Part shown: positions 55,501 to 63,087 of the stretch, in pieces
How positions within the stretch are numbered: position 1 is the stretch's first letter
How the letters are laid out: each line of letters begins with the position of its first letter
DNA from: Microplitis mediator
Lineage: Eukaryota > Arthropoda > Insecta > Hymenoptera > Braconidae
DNA: 64,000 nucleotides
Direction: 5' to 3'
Assembly (NCBI RefSeq): GCF_029852145.1
Contig: NC_079969.1
Location: 6,014,001-6,078,000, forward strand
Program-made: the position numbers and the translations under genes
Notes under the pieces: model-generated
The model's input: only the letters and a program-made list of their open reading frames with translations
What the model was told of the DNA's origin: nothing
The model's database searches: none

Positions 55501-55543
55501 ATGAATTCAGCTCAAAAGCCGGTACAGATACAGTTGTTAACAT
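23922..55543 (-). CDS. ETHR: Ecdysis triggering hormone receptor, class A GPCR, alternative 3' exons
   Basis: Shared exons complement(55450..55543, 54081..54202, 50671..50833, 34595..34703, 33224..33295) encode 186 residues. Either terminal exon completes a receptor: 27191..27797 (388 aa) or 23922..24627 (421 aa). Both accept at phase 2 with TCCAAT. Visible: N-glycosylation sites in the N-terminus, TM1 GIIGNLM (Asn70), TM2 NLSAADL (Asp98), Cys127 before TM3, ERY at 151-153 in place of DRY, Trp179 in TM4, a TM6 CLLPFR or CLAPFK motif, and TM7 NPILYNLMS. The block CKAVPFVELTVAHASVLTIL is the ETHR signature. Established role: binds ETH peptides from Inka cells on neurons that drive moulting behaviour; two splice forms with alternative 3' exons are known in flies and moths. 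Introns reach 16 kb and are packed with repeats. I do not assign A/B isoform names. Confidence 0.95.
25934..26170. mobile_element. TIR element, TACACGGAGAAAAA ends
   Basis: Left TACACGGAGAAAAAAAATAT, right (complement) CTACACGGAGAAAAATTTAT, flanked by TA. The interior has GCGATAC / GTATCGC and TATCGCG motifs. In ETHR intron 5, upstream of the distal exon. Confidence 0.7.
26351..26646. mobile_element. MITE, CAGTGCTCCCCCTCTAAGAT ends
   Basis: Left ACAGCCCCCCCCCCCTAAGA, right (complement) CAGTGCTCCCCCTCTAAGAT. ATTCTATTA flanks both ends in inverse sense. The C run has probably expanded. Contains GCGCATGCGC-type motifs. Confidence 0.65.
26815..26888 (-). repeat. tRNA-like sequence (SINE head or tRNA pseudogene)
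   Basis: The minus strand has an A-box-like TAGACCGGTGGATAGG and a B box GGTTCGAATCTC at the right spacing. The acceptor arms do not pair, so it is not a working tRNA. Confidence 0.55.
27191..27797 (-). CDS. ETHR: ETHR terminal exon, proximal alternative
   Basis: Acceptor GGATTGCAG (27806-27798), opens SPMIWVSQYHEMKMNATLNN; ECL2 Cys, TM5, TM6 FFICLAPFK, TM7 NSAVNPILYNLMSS, helix 8 RLGFLKLCG and a short tail ending DQQENFL. 202 residues with the shared Ser. It diverges from the distal exon mainly in ECL2, ICL3 and the tail, as expected of a mutually exclusive pair with different pharmacology. Confidence 0.93.
28122..28996. mobile_element. 875-bp TIR element, GTAGGGGAGAGGTGTTGC ends
   Basis: Left TAGGGGAGAGGTGTTGCAAT, right (complement) TAGGGGAGAGATGTTGCAAT, continuing into TTTGAACA. 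The interior is non-coding. ETHR intron 5. Confidence 0.8.
29838..31022. mobile_element. Array-type element (GGTAATGATTACC palindromes) split by a hAT-like MITE
   Basis: Array of TATGGTAATGATTACCATA variants at 29940-30060 and 30655-30860. The right end TTTTTTCTTCGTGTATA matches the CACNGARARAA class; the left end (CTCGTGTGAAAAAAAA) is weaker. Interrupted at 30064-30645. Confidence 0.55.
30064..30645. mobile_element. hAT-like MITE, TAGTGATG ends, 8-bp target duplication
   Basis: Ends TAGTGATGTGAAGCTGACCG and (complement) TAGTGATGCGGAATGACCGT. Flanks ATTACAGA and ATTACAGT match in 7 of 8 bases, the target-site length of hAT elements. The interior repeats GACGGTCAC motifs. No transposase. Confidence 0.75.
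32224..32419. mobile_element. MITE, AAGATCGGAACGTTT family
   Basis: Left ACCTAAAGATCGGAACGTTT, right AACGTTTCGACCTTCAGGT. About 196 bp, same family as 4709-5400 and 19977-20182. Confidence 0.75.
32522..32705. repeat. 184-bp inverted repeat
   Basis: AATCTGGACCATGTTGGCCA pairs with TGGCCAACATGGTCCGGATT. The arms continue through GAAATTGAAATAAACAC. The inner stem has CTGTGACCACAG-like motifs. Confidence 0.7.
33224..33295 (-). CDS. ETHR: ETHR coding exon 5 (TM4)
   Basis: Acceptor TTTCTTAG; 72 nt encoding GYICTKARATFLCFLAWVFA then AVCT, donor GTAATA at 33223. It is too short to be obvious, but phase 2 fits both alternative terminal exons. Confidence 0.92.
33676..33797. mobile_element. MITE, CCCTGATTAARAAAAATGATT ends, copy 2
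   Basis: Left CCCTGATTAAGAAAAATGAT, right ATCATTTTTCTTAATCAGGG; the interior repeats AAATCATTTCAAATTGTTTT. In ETHR intron 4. Same ends as 10345-10495. Confidence 0.8.
34065..34520. repeat. Two palindromic-motif arrays in ETHR intron 4
   Basis: 34080-34265 is rich in TATAAGAATCTATNGG-type motifs. 34370-34515 is an array of TGATTTACCGTGAATCACGG variants. Clear terminal repeats were not found. Confidence 0.5.
34595..34703 (-). CDS. ETHR: ETHR coding exon 4 (TM3)
   Basis: Acceptor GTTATAG; CKAVPFVELTVAHASVLTIL then AISFERYYAICEPLRA, donor GTAAGT at 34594. The disulfide Cys and the ERY motif are here. Confidence 0.96.
35230..35620. repeat. TTACGGTAA-rich stretch and a tRNA-like sequence
   Basis: 35230-35375 has motifs resembling the element at 18826-19192. 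35535-35612 on the minus strand has a tRNA-like A box (TAGCTTAAGTAGTAAAG) and B box (GGGTTCAATTC). No functional tRNA fold is seen. Confidence 0.45.
36490..37185. mobile_element. Element with TTGCACGCCTCG ends
   Basis: Left CAAAAGTGCACGCCTCGAAC, right (complement) CTTTTGCACGCCTCGGACGC. Related single ends occur at about 1160, 47470 and 49530. In ETHR intron 3. Confidence 0.55.
37195..39628. other. ETHR intron 3, mostly unassigned
   Basis: Contains a tRNA-like minus-strand sequence at 38335-38402 (A box TAGTGGATAGC, B box AGTTCGATCCC) and a T run of about 39 at 38809-38847. Nothing else recognised. Confidence 0.45.
39629..40535. mobile_element. piggyBac-like MITE, CCCTTCGTCACACGCG ends
   Basis: TTAA plus CCCTTCGTCACACGCG at the left, CGCGTGTGACGAAGGG plus TTAG at the right. 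A TTAA target and CCC ends are the piggyBac pattern; the right TTAG would be a one-base decay. Internal GC-rich GCGCCGCGCCGCC near both ends. No transposase. Confidence 0.7.
40536..42445. other. ETHR intron 3, nothing firm
   Basis: AT-rich. A possible array-type element end lies at 42228 (TTACACGAAGAAAAAGAAAT); its partner was not found. Confidence 0.35.
42446..43043. repeat. 598-bp dispersed segment, copy 2
   Basis: Near-identical to 13943-14542 and in the same orientation. Here it does not interrupt a recognisable element. Confidence 0.85.
43486..43518. repeat. (TA)n microsatellite
   Basis: TA dinucleotide run of about 14 units. Confidence 0.85.
44612..45570 (+). pseudogene. LINE reverse-transcriptase C-terminal relic, split by a hAT-like MITE
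   Basis: 44615-44819 reads LSTDDIRSCFKLNSLTFRRQ and then ELAFFYKVVNGHIDAPE, typical of the region after the RT domain in non-LTR elements. 45452-45560 continues with RIANLVNSL and FYGGTYQSF. A stop codon (44806-44808) and the insertion at 44828-45443 show it is dead. The clade is not determinable. Confidence 0.65.
44828..45443. mobile_element. hAT-like MITE, CAGGGTTGC ends
   Basis: Ends CAGGGTTGCCAGATTGGGCT and (complement) CAGGGTTGCTAGAAAATTTT. Flanking octamers GTTCCACG and GTTTTACG match 6 of 8. Subterminal motifs GGGCTACTTGTCGCGA are repeated. Non-coding. Confidence 0.65.
46464..47203 (-). pseudogene. 5'-truncated duplicate of the ETHR distal terminal exon
   Basis: About 740 bp nearly identical to 23731-24470, same orientation, inside ETHR intron 3. 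It retains ICL3, TM6, TM7, the C-tail, stop (46655) and the AATAAA. It lacks the acceptor, ECL2 and TM5. In about 540 coding bases I count 4 differences (3 synonymous, 1 Met to Ile in TM7). In about 190 bases of 3' UTR I count about 11. An in-frame stop lies just upstream of the break. Confidence 0.9.
47204..48389. other. ETHR intron 3, unassigned
   Basis: One element end of the TTGCACRCCTCG family at about 47470 (TTGCACACCTCGAACGCGAA). Otherwise AT-rich and featureless. Confidence 0.35.
48390..48845 (+). pseudogene. LINE 3'-end relic with ATCTAA tail
   Basis: Frame from 48393 contains RRSERLAAKKNYVNFKIPNF, then RLWEELPVYL and FKNKMFDYLFNLDL before TAA. The 3' tail is a short (AAATCT)n repeat at 48820-48842. 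This is the C-terminal end of a non-LTR reverse transcriptase, 5'-truncated. Confidence 0.65.
48846..50670. other. ETHR intron 3, start region (minus sense)
   Basis: An element end at about 49530 (TTGCACACTTTGAGCGCGAA) and a G run at 49905-49914. No gene recognised. Confidence 0.35.
50671..50833 (-). CDS. ETHR: ETHR coding exon 3 (TM2)
   Basis: Acceptor AATATAG; VPLVVFRGKDMRNSTNIFLV, NLSAADL, APTVLVEVNSG and WPLGEHM, then donor GTGAGT at 50670. The strongly conserved RNSTNxFLVNLS block fixes the frame. Confidence 0.95.
50925..51000 (-). repeat. Non-LTR retrotransposon 3' UTR end (relic)
   Basis: The minus strand reads ACGACCCTTAGGGAGCTTAG then GCTTTAGTGCC, matching the LINE tail blocks at 10795-10905 and 62545-62620. 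Confidence 0.5.
51430..52450 (+). pseudogene. LINE reverse-transcriptase C-terminal relic, split by a hAT-like MITE
   Basis: The frame has RISDMLETLGWMSVKQRMIF, then HNYNTRSGSK and YKGYEWYNSLPINVR, standard features of the C-terminal end of CR1/Jockey-type elements. It is cut at 51757 and resumes at 52295, ending soon after at a TGA (52332). The 3' tail is (TTA)n at 52438-52450. 5'-truncated. Confidence 0.75.
51758..52294. mobile_element. hAT-like array MITE (TTCGAA motifs), perfect 8-bp target duplication
   Basis: 14-bp perfect TIRs TAGGGGTGTGCGAA. AGAAAAAC is directly repeated at 51750-51757 and 52295-52302. The interior is arrays of AATAGTTCGAA and CTATTCGAAC, nearly complementary across the element. 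51925-51999 is a foreign segment (GTGGTCCCGTTTACCCC, GAAGATTCGGTAAA) resembling the ends of the element at 54580-55416. Confidence 0.88.
53362..53570. repeat. CTTATAAGATCCTTATG-type array
   Basis: Opens CCCGCTAATTCTTGTGAG and contains repeated TCTTATAAGATCC variants. A similar opening CCCGCCCGTGAATTCTTGTA occurs at 62036, with a similar array at 62365-62540. Confidence 0.45.
53631..54042. mobile_element. Array-type TIR element (AAATTTATTTGTGG motifs)
   Basis: Left TACATTGAAACAAAGAAATA, right (complement) TACACTGAAAAAAAGATTTA, flanked by TA. The interior repeats ATTTATTTGTGGTA variants in both senses. ETHR intron 2. Confidence 0.65.
54081..54202 (-). CDS. ETHR: ETHR coding exon 2 (TM1)
   Basis: Acceptor GTTTCAG; encodes IEPDNSNATSTPYMLPGYIR and TM1 ending GIIGNLM, then donor GTGATT at 54080. 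Matches the ETHR YVRYTSMVLC...GN region by pattern. Confidence 0.9.
54580..55416. mobile_element. TIR element, TAGGGG...AAACGGGACC ends
   Basis: Left TAGGGGAAGATTCGGCAAAA then CGGGACC. The right complement AATAGGAGTAGGGCGGGTAA then ACGGGACC is an imperfect inverted repeat. It covers most of ETHR intron 1 and ends 33 bp from the exon 1 donor. No transposase. Confidence 0.6.
55450..55543 (-). CDS. ETHR: ETHR coding exon 1
   Basis: ATG at 55543-55541; 31 codons (MLTTVSVPAFELNSSFY to LEGFS) plus one base, donor GTAAAT at 55449. Extracellular N-terminus with an NSS glycosylation site. No in-frame ATG lies closely upstream. Exon 2 opens directly in frame, which supports it, but the N-terminus is not conserved, so the start is less secure than later exons. 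Confidence 0.75.
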
Positions 55544-56269
55544 TGTTAATATATTTAACTTTATTTATTGTTTTTTTTTTTTTTTATTAAAATTTTTTTA
55601 TTAAATAAATTAATATCGATATCAAACGTATCATCTTTAATAACTATTTTTTTTTTTTTAACAAATTATTTCTATTTCTTAATAATATCAAATATTAATG
55701 AATATTTATTTTAATTGTATAGCAATAAAATTTTTCTTTTGGTATTTTAATTATAACTATTTTAATTATCATTTTTATTTTATAATTTATAATTATAAAA
55801 TTATTAATACTATGTTCTATTACTATCATTATTATTGTTATTATTAATATGATAATAAATATAATTAAATTCATTATTTATTTTGGTCGATTTTCTATTG
55901 ATAATAATTATCAGTAATGTTTTTAGTTGAATTAATTTCATGTTTAAAAAAATAAAAATTTTTTTTTTATCCTATCACTTTTTTTTAACAATTACGAATC
56001 TGTAAAATAAAAAATTAAAATGATTATTAATTTATAAGGGTTTATTTAAGGTTATTTATAAGCCAAAACTCACGAACTCGGAAGCTAATTTTTTAAAATT
56101 TTAATTAAGGAAATCACACCTAGAAAAAAAAATATAAATTGAAAACAAAATTTTCTTAGAACGAGAATAAAATTCTTGTGGCAGAAATTGTTTCTTGCTC
56201 TAAGAAATGTTTGTTTTCAATTGATACACTGAAAAAAAAAGCGGGGTAAGTTCAGATGGTGTAAGTGGG
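55544..56269 (-). promoter_or_regulatory. ETHR 5' flank (upstream of start codon)
   Basis: Sequence that should hold the 5' UTR and possibly the promoter. Very AT-rich with poly-T tracts. I could not identify a TATA box, initiator or ecdysone response element by eye; a non-coding first exon further upstream cannot be excluded. Confidence 0.3.
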
Positions 56270-56930
56270 TTACCTGACAGTTGGTCCGAGGACAATTGAT
56301 CTACGACAATTGATCCGCGACAATTGATCCTAGTGACAATTAATCCGCCGACAACCGATTTGACCGATAATTGATCCATGCGGTAGTTGATCCGCTGACA
56401 ATTGATCCAAACGATAATGCAAACAATATCATTGGTTGCACAAGTTAATATCCCCGAATAAAATATCAGTTAAAGTCCTTTCAGAGAGTAAGTCGTCGTC
56501 GAAAATTTCGGTTTGTAATGATAGTGGGTAGTAACAGCGAGAGGTCCGACTCATTTTCTAGTGGGGGTTAAAATTTACGGCGACTTTCTGGGAGAACTAT
56601 AAATATGTTAACAAAAACGTGTACAAGGGTAATGCCCCTTTTCTTCAAAGGTTTGTGTGTATGTACTTACAATAGTATGTTAACACACCCATGCTTGCAA
56701 TGGTACTGAAAAAATTATATAGTGAAATTAATTCACACCAGAATCAAGTACTCTAAGGATAAACTACCACCAAATTTTCTATCATTCGGTCAGTTGTTAC
56801 TCAGATCAATTGCGTGTCAAATCAATTATCGCTCGGAGGAATTTTCGGCGGATCAATTATCGCTTGGACGAATTGTCGCGGATCAATTGTCTTCGGTTCA
56901 ACGGTCGTGTCACCGTGTAAGTGTTAAAAT
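56270..56930. repeat. Array of CGACAATTGATCCG motifs
   Basis: 56285-56410 has about eight copies of GACAATTGATCC in one sense, and 56795-56905 has complementary GGATCAATTGTCG-type copies, so the block is a large foldback. The spacer between (56415-56790) is non-repetitive. ACACTGAAAAAAAAAGCGGG at 56227 may be its left end. Confidence 0.6.
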
Positions 56931-57084
56931 TTTCTATATATAAAATTAATATACAAGATGTCCTGAAAGACAGACGTACAGTAAGGGGTAGATAATTAAT
57001 GAATGTAACAAAATCGAAGTCCACCTCCGTTTTACGGGAGGCCGTTTTCGCGCCCTTTTGGGCATACACGCGTTGTGGTGTTGC

Positions 57085-57480
57085 ACCTACTTCTTTCCCA
57101 GACGACACTCTTAGCCGAAAAATATAATCGAGTGATGACTAAGGTGGACATTAACCGGAGGTATAATCAAAAATCCTCATTGCGCGTGGTATCTAACCAC
57201 AGCCACCACAATTCCATACCTCTTTTGGGCCAAACACTACTGCCATCTCAGGAAATAAAGAGACTCTGGTTGAAGTGGGCTTGGAAAAACCCCCCGTAGT
57301 ACCAGTTTCCTGTACTAGTGATCAGGTTGCGTCGAGATAAATCGTGAGACGCAACTTCTTATACTCTAAAAAGGGTTTCTTCAACTTGTTACCATTCAGT
57401 TTCGAACAAACTATTATTCACTTGTTCAGTCCCTGATGAATTTTCTACTTTCCGAGCCTTTAGGTACACTGATTATTCAA
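57085..57480 (-). repeat. Dispersed LTR-like repeat, copy 1
   Basis: Shares ordered blocks with 59615-60020: AAAAATATAATCGAGTGA, GAAGTGGGCTTG, ACCAGTTTCCTGTACTAGT and GAGATAAAT. No reading frame. Diverged from copy 2. Confidence 0.5.
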
Positions 57481-59614
57481 ACAAAATCAAAGTCTAGAGC
57501 AGCTCGGGTAGTAAGGGGTAAATAGGGGAAGCAATTTTGAGATAAAAATCCTCTAGTGTTTTTTGATCCGACGCACAGGTAATTAATTTGTTATTAATTA
57601 AAGAAAGAAGCCTATCAGAATCGTGCTTAAAGTGGAAGAAGTGGAGTAGGCGGCTTGTACACAGAAGCGATTACTCAGTATTTAAAAAAAAAAGCATAAG
57701 GAGAAAAAATTTTAATATTTTCTTGACCGATTGGTGGCTTATAAATTACCTTAAAATTGAAATAATTAATGTCTGAATCCAAACAAATATTTTTTTTTTC
57801 TTAAGTGAAGTGGATGAAAAATAGATTTTAATCATAATTTATGTAACATAATTATGATATTATTTGTAGTTTTATTATAGATCACTGATAAGAGTTGCAT
57901 TATCTAGTTACTCATAAGCTACTGCTTGTTACGTTAAATTATGTTATGACTGATTGTCATTATTTCTGATGTATTAATAATGTGATCAGAGAAATTGATA
58001 ATCTTAAGTAATGGTTCATAATCAATTGAATTATCATTTTTTTCTTCATTTTATTATATTGTATTCGTATAATGAAATATTTTGCTGCACAAGTTGAATA
58101 ATCGTATTTAAATAAAAAAATAATTTATGTATCAATTGAAAATATGTTGACTTTAATTACTCTTTTGATACAATATTGAATAAATTAAATTTCCAAATTT
58201 AAAAAAAAAAACGGTAAATGTGGGTTTACTTGCAGACGCGCAATTTTTTGTATTTTAAGTTTAATTGTATTGATAATGCAACAGTAACAGTAAACACTAA
58301 AAATAGAATAAAAGTTACAAAAGTTTTTTAATTGAACTTTCTTACCGTCAATTGATCCCAATAAATTTTATCTCTATTATATTGAAAAAAAAAAAAAAAA
58401 AATGTGTAAAATTAAAAAAATAAAAACACTTCAACAAAACATTCACAAAAACACTACATTAATTTTTAACCAAAAGTCACATTTTTTAAAACTGTTTCAT
58501 GTTTAATAAAAATAATAATTTTTTTCTGATGATAAACAAATTTTTTATAATTAACATTTATATGAATAATGATTTAATTTTTTTAAAATAAACGTTTAAT
58601 TTAATTATTTTATAACTAATTAGTATTTAAAAATTGATTGATTTTTTTTTATAATATTGTATTTATTAGTATTATAATTTATTCAGTATTTTTTCTTACA
58701 TGAGGGTTGAATTAAGTTCGTTAGATCTCTAATTGTACACGCCGCGGATCGTGACGGTATACTGAACTCGAACGTTTTCGTAAAAGCATCGCGCGCCAAC
58801 TTTTTTTATTGTCATCAAATAATACATGGGAATTTTATTTGCGCCTGCGCATTACCAATTAAATATTTCTGCGATACATATTAATTCAAATATATGAATA
58901 TTGCAATCAGTTGATAATAATAATTTTATAGATTTTGATTAATAGATAAATAGATAATATCGAAATTTAGAAAATCGGGGCAAAATGGACTAATTTTTGT
59001 GTACTCTTGAAGTTTATTGGGATATTCGAATACTTAAAAGTTTTATACTTTTTGATTACCGGCCCGGGAAAAAAAACGGTCGAGAGCAGTACGTAAATTT
59101 ATTTGTTCATCTTGAAAATCAACGCGGATCTAGACTATCGAATTTTTATTTTCTCTTCAAATTTAAATCTATTTATTTAATTTATGAGGATCATAATTTG
59201 TCACGTGATTATGGAAATTCAATCATAACTTTGAATAAAAATATATTTGTGACCAATTAATTAATCAAGATTTTCAGTTAAATTTGAATTTGAAAAATTT
59301 TTAAAATACAGTTCTAACTTTTTTTTATAAAAGTTTTTTTATTTTCAATGGTTTTTGGAATCGAATAATTCGAATTTCCGCATATTCGAACTAGTCGTCA
59401 ATTTTGAAATTATTTTCAAATTTTTGAATCATTCGACAGTTTTCAAATTATTCGAAAAATCACAATTATTCGCAAATTATTGTGAAAAAATTAGTATAAT
59501 TTATTCCCAGTTAGATAGCAATTTGAAGTTCGAAGCTCGGTTTAAATATTCAAATTCTAGTTGAATAACGCGAAGACTTACGAATTTTTGAAATAATTCA
59601 AAAGCTTACAAATA
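57481..59614. other. Upstream intergenic, nothing recognised
   Basis: AT-rich. At 58735-58855 there is a GC-richer patch (ACGCCGCGGATCGTGACGG, GCGCCTGCGCATT). No gene evidence. Confidence 0.35.
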
Positions 59615-60060
59615 ATCGTCCCCCCAGATGACACCCTTGATCGAAAAATATAATCAAGTGACGACCAAGGGTAGGCGTTAACCGGAAGTGAGTTCAAAAA
59701 ACTCGCCCTCTTGATATATCGCCTAACCCAGCTTCCTAGAGTCAGAATCTCTGTCGGCCCGACACCCATCTTAGGAAATAACGAGACTCTAAACGAAGTG
59801 GGCTTGAGAAAGTCTGTCCGTGGCACCAGTTCCCTGTACTAGTTAACAGATCGCTTGAGATAAAATGGTAAGATGCGGCCTCTCCTTATTACCCTAAGGA
59901 GGGTCCCCCCCCCCTTTATGTCACTTTCAAGTTGTGGGCTAGCTATTATCCGCTTGTATCGTCCCTGAACAATAAACTGCTGCTCTGAGCTTTCGGGCAC
60001 TGATTTTTTGAGCCAAAACAAGGGTGGCGCCCACTCGGGGGTCGTAAGTAGACGTCAGAT
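59615..60060. repeat. Dispersed LTR-like repeat, copy 2
   Basis: Starts TGACACCCTTGATCGAAAAA and shares blocks with 57085-57480. Just after GAGCCAAAACA, the sequence TGGCGCCCACTCGGGGG (60025-60041) resembles a tRNA-primer binding site of LTR retrotransposons. This would make 59627-60021 a solo LTR with leader; tentative. Confidence 0.35.
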
Positions 60061-60387
60061 GACTAGCAAAAATTTGCTGCCCATCCACCGTCAAATTTAC
60101 TCCTGTAGTTATCCACAATGGTAACAAAAATCTCCAAAAGTTGATGCCTATTGGAATGCCAACTGACAGTAGCTTTAGGCTTTACAATTTTGGCTGTCAA
60201 ACTGACGTCCACTGGTGACACCAAATTGTCTCGCTGTTTTACGTCGATCTGACAAAAAATTTTGGAAATCCGAAATCTTCAGTCAAATTGGCGCCAAACG
60301 GACACAATTTTTGGATGCTAATTATAGCCTTGCAAATCTGGTTTTAGGGGCATAAAAACGATGTTTGAAAAAATACACTAAGCATTG

Positions 60388-62035
60388 TACACGGAGAGAA
60401 GCGAATGGTATTTTGTCAGGTGTAACATGGGAATCATTGTTCTGTAGCATGAAGAGGTAGATTTTTTAGACGTATTATTTATTTGACGGTAATTTTCCCA
60501 GTTGTGAATAGTAGCACTAGCCATGCTAGCATGGTAATGATGTCCAAGTTACATTGGAGATTTTAAAATTTCAATGAAGCTACTTCTAATTTAAGGTAGT
60601 GAGGTTAATATTAAAATAAGGACTTGTAATTAAAAATTAGGTTATTTAATTAATAATAAATAAGTGGTTAACTGATTGAAAAAATTTTTAAGTATAAAAA
60701 TGAAGAACTTTTGATGTGGATAAGTTATATAAGTAAAATATTACAATAATTTAATATGCTCGATCGAAAAATTACGTAAAATAAAAAAATAACTTTTTGC
60801 ATCCTGTAATGTTTGTTACAAAAAAAAAGTATATTTTTAACAGTGATAATTTTCGAAGCTGGCCTTCAGGTCGACCGTTTTGTCAGATTTATCTATTTAA
60901 ATATATATATATAGATATATTCATTTTCTACTTTTGTTATTCTACCCCCATTTGTTCCCGAAAAATTTTATTTCCTCACCGCAGTAAGTGTCAAAGATAT
61001 ATGTATATATTTTTTTTAACTTTAGTAATAAAAAAAAAATAATAAGCTCATCTATATTCACAAATTCTCATTATTTTCGTACCATTTCAATTTTATCTCA
61101 CTCCCATGTGGATTTAGTAAATTAATTTTTTTAATGAAAAAAAAAAAAAATGAACGATTATTTTTTCCTAACAAAAATAAATAAAGCACTAGTCACCTAA
61201 GTATTTAATCTAAAGTACATACAACAGGAAATACGATTAAATATATATAAACCTGGCCCAGTTTCACAAGAAACAAGTTATTTTTTATGCTAAAAATTCT
61301 GATATCATTTCATTTTAAATTCTAAACCGGTTTTTTTTTATTTTAAATATATAATTTTATTTATATTTTTTTTATGATTAACTTGAATTATTATTCTGAC
61401 ATAAGAAATCATAACTATTCTTTTCTACGAATCTTAATCCGGGCATAAATTTCTAAAATTTCAAATTGTTTATATAATCAAATTATATTTATATATATAT
61501 CCCTATTTTTTAAATCAATTTTTAATTTTTATTTAAAAAAATAAATTTAATTAGCAAAAATAATTTATTTCCTCCTTCTATTAATAAAACTCAAATAAAA
61601 AAAAAAAAAAAAAAAAAACTAGGGAATTAGCACATACTTGTTTTACCCCATTCATCAGTAAATGAACATCATTGGACGATTATTAAAGACTCATTGATCC
61701 CGGACCTCGACAACTGCGTAGGCGAGACGTAATTCATGACTCATATATATTACACACTGTTTACTAGATATACTTAGAAAGTAATACATTATTATTTATC
61801 ATTATATCATTACTGCCAAGATGACCCAAAAAAAAAAATCATAAAATAATAAGTAAATAAATTGGAATTATAATATTGGTAACTAAAAATATTGTGTTGT
61901 TCTACTGTGCAAACATTGATTTAAATATACTAGGTATCACTCTACAGTTAGCAAAATTTTTAAATAACAGTTATTAAGTAATGGCTAAATGAGCTTCTTT
62001 TATCATTCCAAGATTGCTGGGGTTTAAAAATTACC
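60388..62035. other. Array-type element left end, then unassigned sequence
   Basis: TACACGGAGAGAAGCGAATG at 60388 is a CACNGARARAA-class end, and CCATGCTAGCATGGTAATGA (60522) is a palindromic interior motif. No right end was found nearby. The rest is AT-rich. Confidence 0.4.
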
Positions 62036-62544
62036 CGCCCGTGAATTCTTGTAAGGTTCCTATTATTTTTTTTTTAGCATTTTCAAAACTATCTGTCACA
62101 GTGTTAAACGCGCGATAATGGTCTGCCATTATTATTTTTCGTTGATAATAAAAATATATTTTGAAATTTCAAAACGGCAGACGTGGTCAAATGCATTTAA
62201 AATTAACCAAAAATCAGAAGCTGTCTTACCTAAGCGCCCGCCGCGTCCACCACATTGGGCTTAGTGAGTCCCCGACTCATGTACGGTAGGTATAGGGGCC
62301 TCAATGTACAAAAACCCAGGTCTGGTCAAATACATACAGGGAGCCGTTCACTGGCTCTTAGACCATATGTAAGATCTTATAGGAAACTTTGTAAGATTTT
62401 GTACGTTCTTACAAGAAAAATACATGATGATAAAAGAGTCTTGTATGTACTCTACATTAATCTTGTATGATTAAGTCAGAATTCCAGATTCATGCAAAAA
62501 TCTTACGAAAATAAAATAAGTCTTGTAAGATCTTATTTATTAAT

Positions 62545-63069
62545 TTAATAATTTTATTCGATCCTGAAGCTCAGCTCCCTAAGGGCTATGATACATGAAA
62601 GATACACTAATTTCTTGTATAGTATAATATAAGCAATCATTACAACTAATATTAAATAACACTCATAGAATAATTTTAAACGAGTTGAAATCAATGTTCA
62701 TTCATAGACTCAATCAAAAAGATATATAACAAATACAAGAGAGATATAAAAATATATTTAAAAATGTTATAATTTTTAATTTATACACCACACATTTTAC
62801 TTTTTATAAGTCAGTAGTTCTTTCAAAAAACAATGTATTACAAGCTGATCTAAACTCATTATACTTATTTAAAGCAACTATTTCCGATGGTAGTTGGTTC
62901 CATACCCTAATAGCAGATAATAGAAATAAGTTCTCATAAGATACTGTTCTACAAAGTGGTTGATAAAAAACATCATTTTGTCTTATCGCACGACCATGAA
63001 TAGATAAAAGTATGCGGAAATTTTCTCGTAAAATTGTGTTATGATTAAAATGTAACATTTTACACACTA
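62545..63069 (-). pseudogene. LINE 3' end: RT C-terminal relic plus 3' UTR
   Basis: Minus-strand frame 63067-62804 contains MLHFNHNTILRENFRILLSI, SYENLFLLSAIRVWNQLPSE and EFRSACNTLFFE, the C-terminal end of a non-LTR reverse transcriptase. Downstream (62545-62620) is the CCCTTAGGGAGCTGAGCTTC tail block shared with 10795 and 50925. 5'-truncated. Confidence 0.7.
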
Positions 63070-63087
63070 CACAACAGGTTAAAAATT

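Noticed and set aside
59578..60127. Minus-strand open frames of 60-82 codons
   Set aside because: The related repeat at 57085-57480 does not keep the frames, so they are unlikely to be coding.
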